Numbered from the stretch's first letter, positions 35,800 to 46,419 are shown. The stretch is DNA of 64,000 bases from an uncultured Pelagibacteraceae bacterium (GCA_902613805.1 CACMIV010000002.1:372001-436000); one strand, 5' to 3'. The notes: generated by a model not told the origin, from the letters alone. Made by a program: numbers and translations.

Positions 35800-35846
35800 C
35801 TGCTAAGCAGATTTAACAGCAATAGAGATTGAGAAGTGCTATTCAC
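35784..35846 (-). CDS. leuL: leuA leader peptide (Leu-rich)
   Basis: A 20-codon ORF with a GTG start (an in-frame TTG lies further upstream) ending in TAA. It encodes four consecutive Leu codons (CTA TTG CTG TTA), then Asn, then two more Leu codons (CTG CTT), then SSPWVI. Six of 20 residues are Leu, using five different codons, directly before a hairpin that overlaps the stop codon and 60 bases before leuA. This is the classic arrangement of leucine attenuation. No strong Shine-Dalgarno is visible. The symbol leuL is used for role, not homology. Confidence 0.75.
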   Translation of the reverse strand: MNSTSQSLLLLNLLSSPWVI

Positions 35847-35927
35847 AGTTAATTGATTTTCAAAATTTTTATTCAATTTTACCACTCTGTTTTATTGCAC
35901 TTTCTAATTGTTTGAGACATTTTGATA

Positions 35928-35954
35928 ATTATATGAAAATTCGTTATTTTTCAA
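35928..35954 (-). promoter_or_regulatory. Candidate promoter for the leuA leader transcript
   Basis: On the minus strand TTGAAA (35954-35949) and a perfect TATAAT (35933-35928) are separated by 15 bases, slightly short of optimal. Transcription would start near 35921, about 75 bases before the leader peptide start. The rest of the 298-base gap between ilvC and leuA holds the leader and a possible ilvC terminator. Confidence 0.4.
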
Positions 35955-35963
35955 CGTATTAGT

Positions 35964-36002
35964 AAAAAAACCTAATTTTCTGGCATAAATCAAGGAAATT
36001 AC
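35964..36002 (-). terminator. Possible terminator after ilvC
   Basis: On the minus strand TAATTTCC and GAAAATTA form an AT-rich stem with one mismatch, followed by GG and seven T. It lies about 20 bases after the ilvC stop. It is weak thermodynamically but in the right place. Confidence 0.35.
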
Positions 36003-36022
36003 TGAACTGAAGAATTGCTGAG

Positions 36023-37051
<1,029 letters not shown>

Positions 37052-37558
37052 TTACATCTTTTCTGTTCCGCGTGCAATAGCTACTACACCAGTTCTTGAT
37101 ACCTCAGAGAGACCTAATGGCTTCATTAAATCGATGAAAGCATCAATTTTTCTTGGAGAACCATTCAATTCGAAGACGAAAGAATCGTGTGTTGTGTCTA
37201 TAACTTTGGCTCTAAATACATCGGATAACCGCATTGACTCTACTCTTTTTTCTCCAGTTGAAACAATTTTGACTAAGGCCATCTCCCTTTCAATACCCTG
37301 TTTTTCAAATGTCACATTTACTGCTCTTTTTACGGGTACAATTCTCTGTAATTGGCTAATCATTTTATTTACTGTTTCTTCTGTACCTGGCGCAACAATT
37401 GTAATCCTAGAGATATGTTTTTCTGCATCTACTTCAGCAACTGTAAGACTATCGATATTGTAACCTCTACCTGATATTAAACCTATTACTCGCGCGAGAA
37501 CACCTGGCTCATTATCAACAAGAACTGATACTGTATGTTTTGAATTTAATTCACTCAT
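37052..37558 (-). CDS. ilvH: Acetolactate synthase small (regulatory) subunit
   Basis: A 168-residue regulatory subunit with an N-terminal ACT domain (HTVSVLVDNEPGVLARVIGLISGRGYNIDSL, residues 8-38) and a C-terminal ACT-like domain (SFVFELNGSPRKIDAFIDLMKPLG). It confers valine feedback on the catalytic subunit. The ATG overlaps the ilvI stop by one base (TAATG), so the two subunits are translated together. Confidence 0.97.
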   Translation of the reverse strand: MSELNSKHTVSVLVDNEPGVLARVIGLISGRGYNIDSLTVAEVDAEKHISRITIVAPGTEETVNKMISQLQRIVPVKRAVNVTFEKQGIEREMALVKIVSTGEKRVESMRLSDVFRAKVIDTTHDSFVFELNGSPRKIDAFIDLMKPLGLSEVSRTGVVAIARGTEKM

Positions 37559-39327
37559 TATACTAATACTTTTCCTTCATCTGAGATCTCTTCTTTTTCT
37601 GTTTCATCACCAAGCAACATTTCATTGTGAGCCTTACCAGATGGTATCATTGGAAAAACATTTTCGTTTTCATCAACTACGCAGTCAAATATTACAGGGC
37701 CATCATGATCAATCATTTCATTTATTGCCTTGTCAAGTTCACTCGGACTTTGGGCCCTTATACCCTTAGCGCCGTAAGCTTCAGCAAGCTTTACAAAATC
37801 AGGTAGAGCATCTGTATAGCTGTGAGAGTATCTTTTGTCGTGAAGAAGTTCTTGCCACTGTCTTACCATCCCCATATATTGATTATTAATAATGAAAATC
37901 TTTACAGGCAGTTTGTGTTGAATGGCTGTCGACATTTCTTGTATGCACATCAATATTGAAGCTTCTCCTGCAATATCAATTACAAGTTTATCGGGATGAG
38001 CAACTTGAGCGCCTATTGCAGCTGGCAAACCAAAACCCATAGTGCCCAGTCCTCCAGATGTAATCCATCTGTTGGGTCTATTAAATTTGTAATATTGCGC
38101 GGCCCACATTTGATGCTGTCCAACCTCAGTGGTTACAAAAACATCTTTTTCTTTAGTCAGTTCATACAATCTTTGTATTGCATGTTGTGGCTTTATCGTT
38201 TTTTTATCTTCATTAAACCCTAATGAATCTCGCTCTTTCCATTTATCTATTTGTTTCCACCAATCCTTAACCTGCGATTTATTAACCTTATAAACTTTTG
38301 ATTTCCACAGCTTAATAGCATCTTCAAGTACATGAGCAACGTCACCAACAAGGGCAACATCTACATTGACAACTTTATTAATTGAAGATGGGTCAATATC
38401 GATATGGATTTTTTTTGAATTTGGAGAAAACTCATCAATTTTTCCAGTAATTCTATCATCAAAACGTGCGCCAATGTTTATCATGAGGTCACATTCATTC
38501 ATCGCCATGTTAGCTTCGTATGTACCGTGCATACCCAACATGCCAACAAATTGAGTGTCATCACCTGGAAAGGCACCAAGACCTTGCAGAGTAGATGTAA
38601 TTGGAAAACCAGTGAGACGAACAAACTCTCTTAGTAGTTGAACGGCTGCATTTCCCGAATTGATTACTCCCCCTCCAGTGTAAAAGATTGGCTTTTCAGC
38701 TTCTGCGATTAACTTTAGAGCATCATCAATATTATCAATGTTCGCTTTTAATTTTGGCCTATAGGACTTATGTTTAATTGTATCAGGCCCAATATATGTT
38801 CCGGTTTGGAATTGAATATCTTTGGGTATATCTAAAAGAACAGGTCCAGGTCTGCCGCTTGAAGCTACATAAAAAGCTTCGTGTAAAATTCTAGATAGAT
38901 CATTTATATCCTTAACTAGCCAATTGTGCTTAGTGCACGGACGAGTAATTCCAACCGCATCACATTCCTGAAATGCATCCGTTCCAATTAAGTGCGTAGG
39001 AACTTGTCCACTAATACAAACAAGAGGAATTGAATCCATCATAGCATCAGTTAATCCAGTCACTGCGTTAGTAACTCCGGGGCCAGAAGTAACTAACATT
39101 ACTCCAACTTTACCACTTGACCTTGCATACCCTTCAGCAGCATGGGATGCACCTTGTTCATGCCTTACTAAAAAATGACGTATTTGATGGTTTGTATCCT
39201 TAGTTTTTGCTAATTCATCATATATTGGCAAAACTGCGCCGCCAGGATAGCCAAATATTGTATCAACTTGTTGATCTTCCAAAGCCTTAAGAACCATTTG
39301 TGCACCAGTCATTTGCATATTAACCAT
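37558..39327 (-). CDS. ilvI: Acetolactate synthase large (catalytic) subunit
   Basis: A 589-residue ThDP/FAD enzyme making acetolactate or acetohydroxybutyrate. The catalytic Glu lies in [22 protein letters not shown] near residues 51-72. The ThDP-binding segment [19 protein letters not shown] uses the GEAS variant commonly seen in alphaproteobacterial IlvI rather than [16 protein letters not shown] follows. It is first in the ilvI-ilvH-ilvC operon, 93 bases after miaA. I found no leader-peptide signature in that gap. Confidence 0.97.
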   Translation of the reverse strand: MVNMQMTGAQMVLKALEDQQVDTIFGYPGGAVLPIYDELAKTKDTNHQIRHFLVRHEQGASHAAEGYARSSGKVGVMLVTSGPGVTNAVTGLTDAMMDSIPLVCISGQVPTHLIGTDAFQECDAVGITRPCTKHNWLVKDINDLSRILHEAFYVASSGRPGPVLLDIPKDIQFQTGTYIGPDTIKHKSYRPKLKANIDNIDDALKLIAEAEKPIFYTGGGVINSGNAAVQLLREFVRLTGFPITSTLQGLGAFPGDDTQFVGMLGMHGTYEANMAMNECDLMINIGARFDDRITGKIDEFSPNSKKIHIDIDPSSINKVVNVDVALVGDVAHVLEDAIKLWKSKVYKVNKSQVKDWWKQIDKWKERDSLGFNEDKKTIKPQHAIQRLYELTKEKDVFVTTEVGQHQMWAAQYYKFNRPNRWITSGGLGTMGFGLPAAIGAQVAHPDKLVIDIAGEASILMCIQEMSTAIQHKLPVKIFIINNQYMGMVRQWQELLHDKRYSHSYTDALPDFVKLAEAYGAKGIRAQSPSELDKAINEMIDHDGPVIFDCVVDENENVFPMIPSGKAHNEMLLGDETEKEEISDEGKVLV

Positions 39328-39420
39328 AAATTATACCCCTAATAAGAAGTGACGTTTTATGGAGATTTACTTAATAAGTCAAATATTTTAAATATATGAA
39401 AAGAATATTTTATAGATAAT

Positions 39421-40299
39421 TTATAAATATTTCTTTATATCAACATTTTGAGTAATATTATTACCTTTTATCCAAGTATCTTGTCTTTTGATATAGTTTC
39501 TCGTGTTTTTCTTCATTATGCTTTTAGCTTCATCTAAACTGACTTTTCCATCAATAAAGTTGGTTATTTCACGAACTCCGATTGCCTTCATAATAGATAA
39601 TTCAGCGCTATAATTTTTCTCAATTAAAGATTGAACCTCATCGACAGCACCATCATGAAACATATTATCAACTCTTTGCTCAGCTGACTCATATAGCTTC
39701 TCACGTAAATTACCAGTTAGGATCACTCTATAATTTACATTATCAATTTTTTTGTTTGGATTAAATTGCCATTCTTCTAAAACTTTTCCAGTCTGAAGCA
39801 GTAATGAATAACTACGCATTATTCTTTGTTTATCATTAGGATTAATTTTTGTGCCTTGGTATTTAATTAAGATTTTTTTGTATAAATGATCAAGGCCATA
39901 GGTTTCTAAATCCAGCTTTGCTTGTTCTTCTATATTTTTTTTTATAGAAGGAATTTCTGAAAGTCCATCCATCAAGGCCTTTAAATACAAACCTGTTCCA
40001 CCTACAACAATTGGAAGCAACTTATTATCGAAACAATTATTAATTTCATGTTCAGCTTTTTCTAGCCAAATAGCTGCTGAGCAACTTTCATTGCCTTTAA
40101 GCATACCATAAAGACGATGGTCAAATTTTTTACATATCTCATCGTCTGGTCTATCAGTTAGTATCTTTAGATCTTTGTATACCTGTAGACTATCAAAATT
40201 AATTATTGCTGATTTATGTTTAGAAGCAATTTGAGTTGCAAGCTTTGACTTTCCACTTGCTGTGGGACCAAAGATAACCAGTATGTCCCTTTTTTCCAT
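39421..40299 (-). CDS. miaA: tRNA dimethylallyltransferase
   Basis: A 292-residue enzyme that prenylates A37 of tRNAs reading UNN codons. The P-loop GPTASGKSKLA near residues 11-21, FDSLQVYKDLKILTDRP near 35-51, VVGGTGLYLKALMDGLSEIP near 98-117 and the C-terminal TRNYIKRQDTW define MiaA. It lies five bases after degP ends and upstream of ilvI, an order seen in other alphaproteobacteria. It is slightly shorter than E. coli MiaA (316). Confidence 0.96.
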   Translation of the reverse strand: MEKRDILVIFGPTASGKSKLATQIASKHKSAIINFDSLQVYKDLKILTDRPDDEICKKFDHRLYGMLKGNESCSAAIWLEKAEHEINNCFDNKLLPIVVGGTGLYLKALMDGLSEIPSIKKNIEEQAKLDLETYGLDHLYKKILIKYQGTKINPNDKQRIMRSYSLLLQTGKVLEEWQFNPNKKIDNVNYRVILTGNLREKLYESAEQRVDNMFHDGAVDEVQSLIEKNYSAELSIMKAIGVREITNFIDGKVSLDEAKSIMKKNTRNYIKRQDTWIKGNNITQNVDIKKYL

Positions 40300-40304
40300 T
40301 TTAT

Positions 40305-41708
40305 TTAGTCGAGAGACAACCTAGCGCCTATATATTTTTTAGAGTTAGGGCCAGAATAAAAAACAATTAAAACATTTTCTTTTCCCTGAGAAACAACCTC
40401 ATCAATTATTTGTAATACTTCCCCAGATGCTTTCACTGATTTATTTTGTATTTCAATAATAATGTCGTCTTTCTTAATATTTTGTCGTATTAGGAAAGAG
40501 TCATTATTGATTTCAGATATAATTACTCCCTGTAAAGTTTTAGCTAAATCCAATCTGGACTTGTCTTCATCTGTCAAGGTTCTGACTTTTATTCCTAGTT
40601 CTTTTATTAAAACAGCTGATCCATTATTTTCAATTGAGGCAAGTTCCTCAAGAGACGGTTGTTTGCCTAAATTTACAAATAACTGAACTTCTTTTTCATC
40701 CCGCCAGACAACTACCTTTGTAGATTGACCAATATCAGCCTCGGCCACAAGTTTTGGAAGCGTTTGAACAGATTCAACTTCTTTGCCATTGAATTCAATA
40801 ATGATGTCACCCTCATTAACTCCGCCTTTAAGTGCCGGGCTATCTGTAGTTAAACCCTGAACTAAGGCACCATAAGTTTTACCAAGACCCAAACTCTCAG
40901 CAATTTCATCAGTTACTTCTTGAATTCTTACCCCTAACCAGGCTCTTTCAATTTCTCCTGTTTCTTGCAGTTGCTGAATAATGTTATTTGCAAGATTTGA
41001 TGGAATAGCAAAACCAATTCCAATAGATCCACCGCTTGGAGAAATGATCATTGAATTCACTCCAATCACTTTTCCATCTAAATCAAATAATGGTCCTCCT
41101 GAATTGCCTCTATTTATTGATGCATCAGTTTGTATGAAGTCGTCATATCTTCCCCCAAGCATCCTACCTCTTGCAGAAACGATACCTGCTGTAACTGTAC
41201 CTCCTAGTCCATGTGGATTACCGATTGCCATTACCCAATTACCTACCTTTGCCGTGTCTGAGTCACCAAACTCTAAAAACGGAAGGTTATTTGCGTCAAC
41301 TTTCAAAAGTGCTAAATCAGTCTCAGCATCAGAAGCAATCAATTCGGCTTCTAATTTTAATCCATCTGTAAAAGTAACTTGTATGTCTGAAGCGTTTTCT
41401 ACAACATGATTATTTGTAACAATAAAGCCATCTGCAGAAATTACAAAGCCTGAACCTAATGAACTAAACTCTCTTTCTGATGGTTCTGGGCTAGGCATAT
41501 TAAACGGGAAATTAAAGAAATCTTCAATCGATGGAACTTGAGGCCCTGTATTTTCAATTATACCTGTAGTTGAAATGTTAACAACTGAGGGTGAAACTCG
41601 CTCAGCCAAATCAGAGAAAGTATCAGGTCCATTAAAGCTTAAAGATTGAAACGTAGAACAAATAAACAAAAAAAAGATGACTGGTATAATTTTGAAATCT
41701 AATTTCAT
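40305..41708 (-). CDS. degP: Do-family periplasmic serine endoprotease (DegP/DegQ-like)
   Basis: A 467-residue protein from the preferred start at MKLDFKI (41708), which places a signal peptide (about residues 1-24) at the N-terminus and gives an ATGA overlap with the upstream DUF2065 gene. The triad is His in TNNHVVENA, Asp in SDAETDLALLKV and Ser in GNSGGPLF. Two PDZ domains follow: GVNEGDIIIEFNGKEV in the first, a diverged second one with KDDIIIEIQNKSV. It degrades or chaperones misfolded envelope proteins. Neighbouring hflK/hflC form a membrane quality-control locus. Confidence 0.95.
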   Translation of the reverse strand: MKLDFKIIPVIFFLFICSTFQSLSFNGPDTFSDLAERVSPSVVNISTTGIIENTGPQVPSIEDFFNFPFNMPSPEPSEREFSSLGSGFVISADGFIVTNNHVVENASDIQVTFTDGLKLEAELIASDAETDLALLKVDANNLPFLEFGDSDTAKVGNWVMAIGNPHGLGGTVTAGIVSARGRMLGGRYDDFIQTDASINRGNSGGPLFDLDGKVIGVNSMIISPSGGSIGIGFAIPSNLANNIIQQLQETGEIERAWLGVRIQEVTDEIAESLGLGKTYGALVQGLTTDSPALKGGVNEGDIIIEFNGKEVESVQTLPKLVAEADIGQSTKVVVWRDEKEVQLFVNLGKQPSLEELASIENNGSAVLIKELGIKVRTLTDEDKSRLDLAKTLQGVIISEINNDSFLIRQNIKKDDIIIEIQNKSVKASGEVLQIIDEVVSQGKENVLIVFYSGPNSKKYIGARLSLD

Positions 41709-41893
41709 CTGACTGCAGTCCATAACATTAGAAATCCTACTATTGCTGATGCCAGGCCTCCCCATTTTAGGGTGTCATTGTTCATCTCTAACATAGATCT
41801 AATCATATTCTTCATTCTATTTGGAAATAAGGCGTAAAGAAGGCCCTCTATAATTAAAAGTAATCCAAGAGAACCTAATATAAATTGCATCAT
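41705..41893 (-). CDS. DUF2065 family small membrane protein
   Basis: A 62-residue protein with two hydrophobic helices (about residues 3-23 and 44-60) and the DUF2065 pattern GLLLIIEGLLYALFPNRMKNMIRSML. DUF2065 genes are commonly found between hflC and degP, as here. Its TGA overlaps the degP ATG. The function is not established. The start could be either of two adjacent ATG codons (41893 or 41890). Confidence 0.9.
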   Translation of the reverse strand: MMQFILGSLGLLLIIEGLLYALFPNRMKNMIRSMLEMNNDTLKWGGLASAIVGFLMLWTAVR

Positions 41894-41913
41894 TTTAGGA
41901 AAGTTAGATATTT

Positions 41914-42774
41914 TTACTCAGAGTAAGTTCCGAAATATTGAAAGAATTCACTTTCAGGAGATAAGATCATAGTAGTATCAGAACTTTTCAAGCCTTCAGC
42001 GTAAGCTTGCATTGCTCTGTAGAAAGCAAAAAATTCAGGGTCTTTTCCAAATGCATCCGCAAAAACTTTATTAGCCATTCCATCACCTTCACCACGAATT
42101 ATGTTGGCTTCTTTCTCTGCCTGTGACTTTATAATCGTAACTTCCTTATCAGCAGTTGAACGAATTTTTTGTGCCATCTCAGCACCTTTTGCTCTGAACT
42201 CTCTGGCTTCACGTTCACGTTCAGTTTGCATTCTACCAAATATTGCCTGACTATTTGCTTCGGGTAAATCAGCTCGTTTAATTCTTACATCAACAATTTC
42301 TATTCCAAAGTTCTTTACTTCTGCTTCGGCTAATGAAGTAATTTGTTTCATAAGTTTCGAACGGTCATCTGATAATACGGCGGACAGAGGTTCCTCACCT
42401 AGAACGCCCCTAATTCTTGAATTAACAACTGCAGAAATTCTTGATCTCGCGACATTTTCATTACCAAATGCCTTATAGAACTCTAAAACGTCAACAATTT
42501 TGAATTTTACATAAGCGTCAACAATAAGTCTTTTTTGATCAGATGCGATTACCTCAGCTGCAGGTGCATCGATGTCTAGAATACGATTATCAATAAATAT
42601 TACATTTTGAATGAATGGTATTTTAAAATTAAGACCTGGTTCAGTAATTACTCTTTTTGGATCACCAAACTGCAATACGATTGCATTTTTTACTTCCAGT
42701 ACTGTGAACAGGGTGAAATAAGCAACAATTGCTATAAATCCTAAAACTATCAATGATATTCTAGTAGTGCTCAT
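41914..42774 (-). CDS. hflC: Protease modulator HflC
   Basis: A 286-residue SPFH (stomatin/prohibitin) protein with one N-terminal membrane helix (about residues 6-27), a band-7 domain (ITEPGLNFKIPFIQNVIFIDNRILDIDAP) and a long helical tail rich in Glu/Ala/Lys (REREAREFRAKGAEMAQKIRSTADKE). With HflK it forms the large periplasmic cage around FtsH. It starts two bases after hflK ends. Confidence 0.95.
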   Translation of the reverse strand: MSTTRISLIVLGFIAIVAYFTLFTVLEVKNAIVLQFGDPKRVITEPGLNFKIPFIQNVIFIDNRILDIDAPAAEVIASDQKRLIVDAYVKFKIVDVLEFYKAFGNENVARSRISAVVNSRIRGVLGEEPLSAVLSDDRSKLMKQITSLAEAEVKNFGIEIVDVRIKRADLPEANSQAIFGRMQTEREREAREFRAKGAEMAQKIRSTADKEVTIIKSQAEKEANIIRGEGDGMANKVFADAFGKDPEFFAFYRAMQAYAEGLKSSDTTMILSPESEFFQYFGTYSE

Positions 42775-42776
42775 AA

Positions 42777-43850
42777 TTACTCCTGTGACTTCTTGCTTAA
42801 TTCTGGAAGAGGTAAATAAGGGACAACTGAGTCACCTCCAGCTTTGTCAATGATAACTTTGTCCATATCAGAGAATACATCTTCCATTGTCTCATAAAAT
42901 ATTCTTTTCTTTGTCACTTGAGGAGCTTTTGCGTACTCTGTTTGAATTGACAGGAACCTTGCTGCCTTACCTTCACTGTCAGCAATGACTTTTTGTCTAT
43001 AACCCTCAGCAGATTGAAGAATTTGCTCTGCCTCACCTCTTGCTCTTGGAATTATATCGTTAGCATATGCCTCTGCTTCATTTCTTTGCCGTTCCATATC
43101 AGCCCGTGCAGCCTGTACATCTCTAAATGCGTCAATTACCTGTGCTGGTGGGTCAGCCTTTTGAGTTTGTACCTGTGTTATTGTAATTCCTGTACCGTAT
43201 TCGTCTAAAATTTCCTGAATAATCGATCTAGTTTGTTCCTCTATTTCTGTTCTTCCTTCTGTTAGAATGGATTGCAGGCCACCTTGCCCGATAGACTCTC
43301 TCATTGCAGTCTCTGCAGCACTTTTCACAGTGAGTTCAGGGGCTTGAACATTAAATAAAAATTTACCTGCATCATTGATTAACCAGAATACTGAAAAGTC
43401 AATATCAACAATATTTTCATCACCTGTTAACATTAGGCTTTCTTCTTCTACATCTCTAATTGCCGTAACTCTAGAATCTGGACTTTGTCTGTAACCAACA
43501 TCTATTCTATTTATTTTGGTTACTTTTGGTGTGAATACACGCTCTATTGGATACGGTAAGTGATAGTTCAGTCCAGGTTGTGTGGTTTTAGTATACTTTC
43601 CAAATTGTAAAACCACGCCCTGCTCGTCCGGTAGAACTCTATAAAAACCACTCGCAAGCCATATAAGTATTAATATACCAATGATGACCATTGGTCCTAA
43701 TTTTCCAAAAAAAGAACCGGGCATCATTCCTTTAAAACGGTTCTGTGCATTCCGGATCACATCATCCATATTTGGACCTGGACCACGTCTACCGCTTCCA
43801 TTTCCCGAAGAACCCCAAGGATCGTTATTGTTATTATCAGACCAAGACAT
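42777..43850 (-). CDS. hflK: FtsH protease activity modulator HflK
   Basis: A 357-residue SPFH protein with a Gly/Asn-rich cytoplasmic N-terminus (WSDNNNNDPWGSSGNGSGRRGPGP), a transmembrane helix (about residues 50-68), a band-7 domain (VLPDEQGVVLQFGKYTKTTQPGLNYHLPYPIE) and a helical tail containing RDVQAARADMERQRNEAEAYAND. The N-terminal glycine-rich segment separates HflK from HflC. It leads the hflK-hflC-DUF2065-degP-miaA run and is divergent from mrp with a 106-base gap. Confidence 0.95.
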   Translation of the reverse strand: MSWSDNNNNDPWGSSGNGSGRRGPGPNMDDVIRNAQNRFKGMMPGSFFGKLGPMVIIGILILIWLASGFYRVLPDEQGVVLQFGKYTKTTQPGLNYHLPYPIERVFTPKVTKINRIDVGYRQSPDSRVTAIRDVEEESLMLTGDENIVDIDFSVFWLINDAGKFLFNVQAPELTVKSAAETAMRESIGQGGLQSILTEGRTEIEEQTRSIIQEILDEYGTGITITQVQTQKADPPAQVIDAFRDVQAARADMERQRNEAEAYANDIIPRARGEAEQILQSAEGYRQKVIADSEGKAARFLSIQTEYAKAPQVTKKRIFYETMEDVFSDMDKVIIDKAGGDSVVPYLPLPELSKKSQE

Positions 43851-43956
43851 ATACTTTAGAATTATTACCTATATATGGTAAAAATGCTTAAAAGCAATTA
43901 TTTACACCTATACTATGATATATTGTAATTAATTACGTAAATACAAGATCAAAAAA

Positions 43957-45042
43957 ATGGCAGAAACTCTGGAAAATCAAGCTTTACACCTCCTTGGACA
44001 AGTTGTTAATGAAGATGCGGGAGAAAACATAGTGGCTCTGGGTATGGTTAAAAATGTATCTGTGAGTGAGGGAAAAATAGACTGTATTATTGAATTTAGA
44101 GAAAATGATCAGAAAAAAAATGAAAAAATTTTTGAGGATGCTCAAAGAGTACTAAAAGAAATTCCTGGTATAACTAAAGTCAATATCATCACAACCTTAC
44201 ATAAGGAAAATTCAACACATGCAAATGATGAAGTGAATTCAGACAACAAAACAAATAGCGTTGGCACTAATCAAATAAAATATATTCTTGCAGTTGCATC
44301 AGGAAAAGGAGGAGTTGGTAAATCAACAGTCGCATCAAATCTTGCGTGTGCGTTTAAATCACTTGGTTTAAAAACCTGTTTACTTGATGCTGATATTTAT
44401 GGTCCTTCAATTCCCAAAATGATTGGAATTAATGAAAAGCCTCATTCTGATGGACAAAAAATTGAAACAATCAATCGATATGGACTATCTACAATGTCTA
44501 TGGGTTACATGGTAAATGATGAAAATCCCATCATCTGGAGAGGCCTCATGGTCATGAAAGCAATTAATGAAATGATCGATAAAGTAAATTGGGGAGCTGC
44601 AGATATTATGGTCATTGATTTGCCCCCAGGCACAGGTGATGTTCAACTGTCTCTGATTCAGAAACTAAAAATCTCTGGAAGTTTAATAGTTACTACACCT
44701 CAAGATATTGCTTTAATTGATGTAATCAGAGGGTTAAAGATGTTTGAAAAAACTAAAGTCCCCATTCTTGGCATTGTAGAAAACATGAGTTACTTCTTGG
44801 CACCTGATACAGGCAAAGAATATAAACTTTTCGGTGAAAGTAAAACAAATGAAGTTGCTGAAAAATATGATTATGAAATACTCGCAAATCTTCCTCATGA
44901 TCCATTGCTTCTTGAGCAGTGCGAAAAAGGTCACCCTCTTACAGATTTAGTGCCAGATCATAAAGTCAGCCAAATGTTTATTGAATTGGCTGAGAATTTA
45001 TTAAAACGATTAAAATTAGAACAATTAGCAAATACTAACTAA
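43957..45042 (+). CDS. mrp: Mrp/NBP35 family Fe-S carrier ATPase (ApbC)
   Basis: A 361-residue P-loop protein. An N-terminal MIP18/DUF59 domain (about residues 1-85) precedes the deviant Walker [19 protein letters not shown] near 112-129, followed by [16 protein letters not shown] and [13 protein letters not shown]. The CxxC usually found near the end of Mrp proteins is not visible: the corresponding ENMSYF segment lacks the usual Cys residues. Such proteins carry and transfer Fe-S clusters. It is a single gene whose 3' end overlaps the convergent thyX by eight bases. The missing CxxC is odd and worth alignment. Confidence 0.92.
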   Translation: MAETLENQALHLLGQVVNEDAGENIVALGMVKNVSVSEGKIDCIIEFRENDQKKNEKIFEDAQRVLKEIPGITKVNIITTLHKENSTHANDEVNSDNKTNSVGTNQIKYILAVASGKGGVGKSTVASNLACAFKSLGLKTCLLDADIYGPSIPKMIGINEKPHSDGQKIETINRYGLSTMSMGYMVNDENPIIWRGLMVMKAINEMIDKVNWGAADIMVIDLPPGTGDVQLSLIQKLKISGSLIVTTPQDIALIDVIRGLKMFEKTKVPILGIVENMSYFLAPDTGKEYKLFGESKTNEVAEKYDYEILANLPHDPLLLEQCEKGHPLTDLVPDHKVSQMFIELAENLLKRLKLEQLANTN

Positions 45043-45970
45043 TTTCAAACTTTCTTTGCAGTTCGCTCCATTCTCTTTTAGACAGACCTTCTTCTTCAAA
45101 AGATACTTTCTCGCCTTTTAGAAGTTTTCTCATCAGATTGACCTCTTTGGCGGAGAGTTCTGTTCCACCAATTCTATAATCCTCAAATGCTTCGTAAGTA
45201 AGAGGAACCCATTTTTTTACAATATCTAACATAGCATCCGCATAAACACGTATTTCATACTGCGCATGGTCATCAGCTCTTAGAGCAAGAAAGTGCAATA
45301 AATTATTCAGGTCAATCTTCCAGTACCATTGTGTATAGGTATTGAGGGTAAGATTCATTCGGGCCAATTCTCTCGCAATTCCAGATTTACTTTCATCAAT
45401 TATGTTGCCCTCAGAACTTTCGTTTAATAACGTTTCATAATTAGAATATGTCTGCTCTGCATCCTTTTTTAGTATTTGTATAACATTAGAAGCTTCATCA
45501 TCTGTTAACGCATCACCTCTACCCTGATTATTGATTGCTGACTGTGCTGCTAGGTTTTCTGCTGATGGAATATAGAACTCTTTATCAAGAATTGAGTAGC
45601 GAGCCGAGTACTCATTAACGTTTGCCGTTCTGTGTCGTATCCATTGTCGAGCAATGAAAATTGGAAGTTTAATATGAAATTTAATTTCACACATTTCAAA
45701 AGGGGTTGAGTGACGGTGCCTCATTAAATATTTAATAAGCCCTTTGTCATTAGAAATCTTCTTTGTACCTTTACCGTATGATACTCTTGCCGACTGCACG
45801 ATTGAACTGTCATCCCCCATATAATCAATGACACGAATAAAGCCATGATCGAGCACTTCTATTGGTTTGTATAAAACTGCTTCTAATTCAGGGGCTGTAA
45901 CACGAGCTGTTTCTGATATTTCAGACCTTAAGGCTTCAATTTCTTCAAGTTGTTCTTTGTTTACCGGCAT
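45035..45970 (-). CDS. thyX: FAD-dependent thymidylate synthase
   Basis: A 311-residue ThyX, making dTMP from dUMP with methylene-THF and reduced FAD. The signature [14 protein letters not shown] near residues 112-125 is intact, as is [18 protein letters not shown]. The length suits the alphaproteobacterial subgroup. ThyX does not oxidise THF to DHF, so it fits genomes lacking classical ThyA/DHFR; neither is in the window. It is divergent from ssrA, with 81 bases between holding ssrA promoter elements. Confidence 0.97.
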   Translation of the reverse strand: MPVNKEQLEEIEALRSEISETARVTAPELEAVLYKPIEVLDHGFIRVIDYMGDDSSIVQSARVSYGKGTKKISNDKGLIKYLMRHRHSTPFEMCEIKFHIKLPIFIARQWIRHRTANVNEYSARYSILDKEFYIPSAENLAAQSAINNQGRGDALTDDEASNVIQILKKDAEQTYSNYETLLNESSEGNIIDESKSGIARELARMNLTLNTYTQWYWKIDLNNLLHFLALRADDHAQYEIRVYADAMLDIVKKWVPLTYEAFEDYRIGGTELSAKEVNLMRKLLKGEKVSFEEEGLSKREWSELQRKFEIS

Positions 45971-45974
45971 TTTT

Positions 45975-46045
45975 TTGAATCAAATAATAAACACATACTA
46001 TATTAAGATTACTCTCTTTAAAAAGTCTCAATATCCAACTATATT
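45975..46045 (+). promoter_or_regulatory. Candidate ssrA promoters
   Basis: Two sigma70-like pairs lie ahead of the tmRNA. TTGAAT (45975) is followed 18 bases later by TATATT (45999-46004). TTTAAA is followed 17 bases later by TATATT (46040-46045). The second would start transcription near 46052, just before the first tmRNA hairpin. The assignment is by motif and spacing only. Confidence 0.35.
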
Positions 46046-46051
46046 CAGATT

Positions 46052-46305
46052 GCTGGGGATATCCCAGCTATAGGGATAAACGGCTTGCGTAATACCCATT
46101 ACGGACCCGGGGGCGGTACCCGGCACCTCCACCATAAATTAGGGGGTGATATAGGATCGACGAATGCTTAAAGGTAAGTTTTTCTCTCGGTATTGTACCA
46201 CCGTTATCGGGCTATTTTATAAATGCTAACGATGAATTAGCGCTCGCTGCTTAATCTAATTAGGTAAGCGCGGTTCGGGAGGCACCGGGCAACAGAAGTC
46301 TCCCA
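46052..46305 (+). ncRNA. ssrA: Circularly permuted two-piece tmRNA
   Basis: Acceptor part first: a GCTGGG/CCCAGC hairpin, a CGTAAT/ATTACG hairpin, a T-arm (CCGGG, loop GGCGGTA, CCCGG) and CACCTCC-ACCA ending at 46134. After a 7-base spacer the coding part starts with GGGGGTG (46142-46148), which pairs with CACCTCC to close the acceptor stem. GATCGACGAATG follows as the D-arm region. The tag frame at 46225-46254 reads ANDELALAA then TAA. The 3' end includes GGGAG/CTCCC pairing near 46280-46305. This is the alphaproteobacterial permuted layout, rescuing stalled ribosomes by tagging nascent chains for proteolysis. Outer ends are approximate, and the resume codon may lie a codon upstream. Confidence 0.93.
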
Positions 46306-46367
46306 CTTCATTATTTTTTGTTTATTTTACGAAATATTTGATTCGAAAAGTTCAAAGAAGTTTGAAG
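46290..46367 (+). repeat. Direct repeat copy 1 (ssrA 3' end and flank; att-like)
   Basis: About 78 bases beginning in the last bases of ssrA (AACAGAAGTCTCCCACTTCA) and running through ATATTTGATTC to GAAGTTTGAAG. It recurs with roughly four-fifths identity at 48301-48382. This pattern is expected of left and right ends left by integration into the 3' end of ssrA, a common island target. Confidence 0.7.
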
Positions 46368-46419
46368 TCTAGTTCCGAACCATTATGGTCGCATTTGCGT
46401 GTATAACACCAATTAAATT

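Noticed and set aside
35877-35918. Short ORF (ATG, 13 codons) further upstream in the leuA leader
   Set aside because: Contains no Leu codons and precedes no hairpin; the Leu-rich ORF at 35784-35846 is the convincing leader peptide.
40981-41409. 142-residue plus-strand ORF
   Set aside because: It lies entirely inside degP on the opposite strand and has no recognisable domain; a shadow of the degP reading frame.
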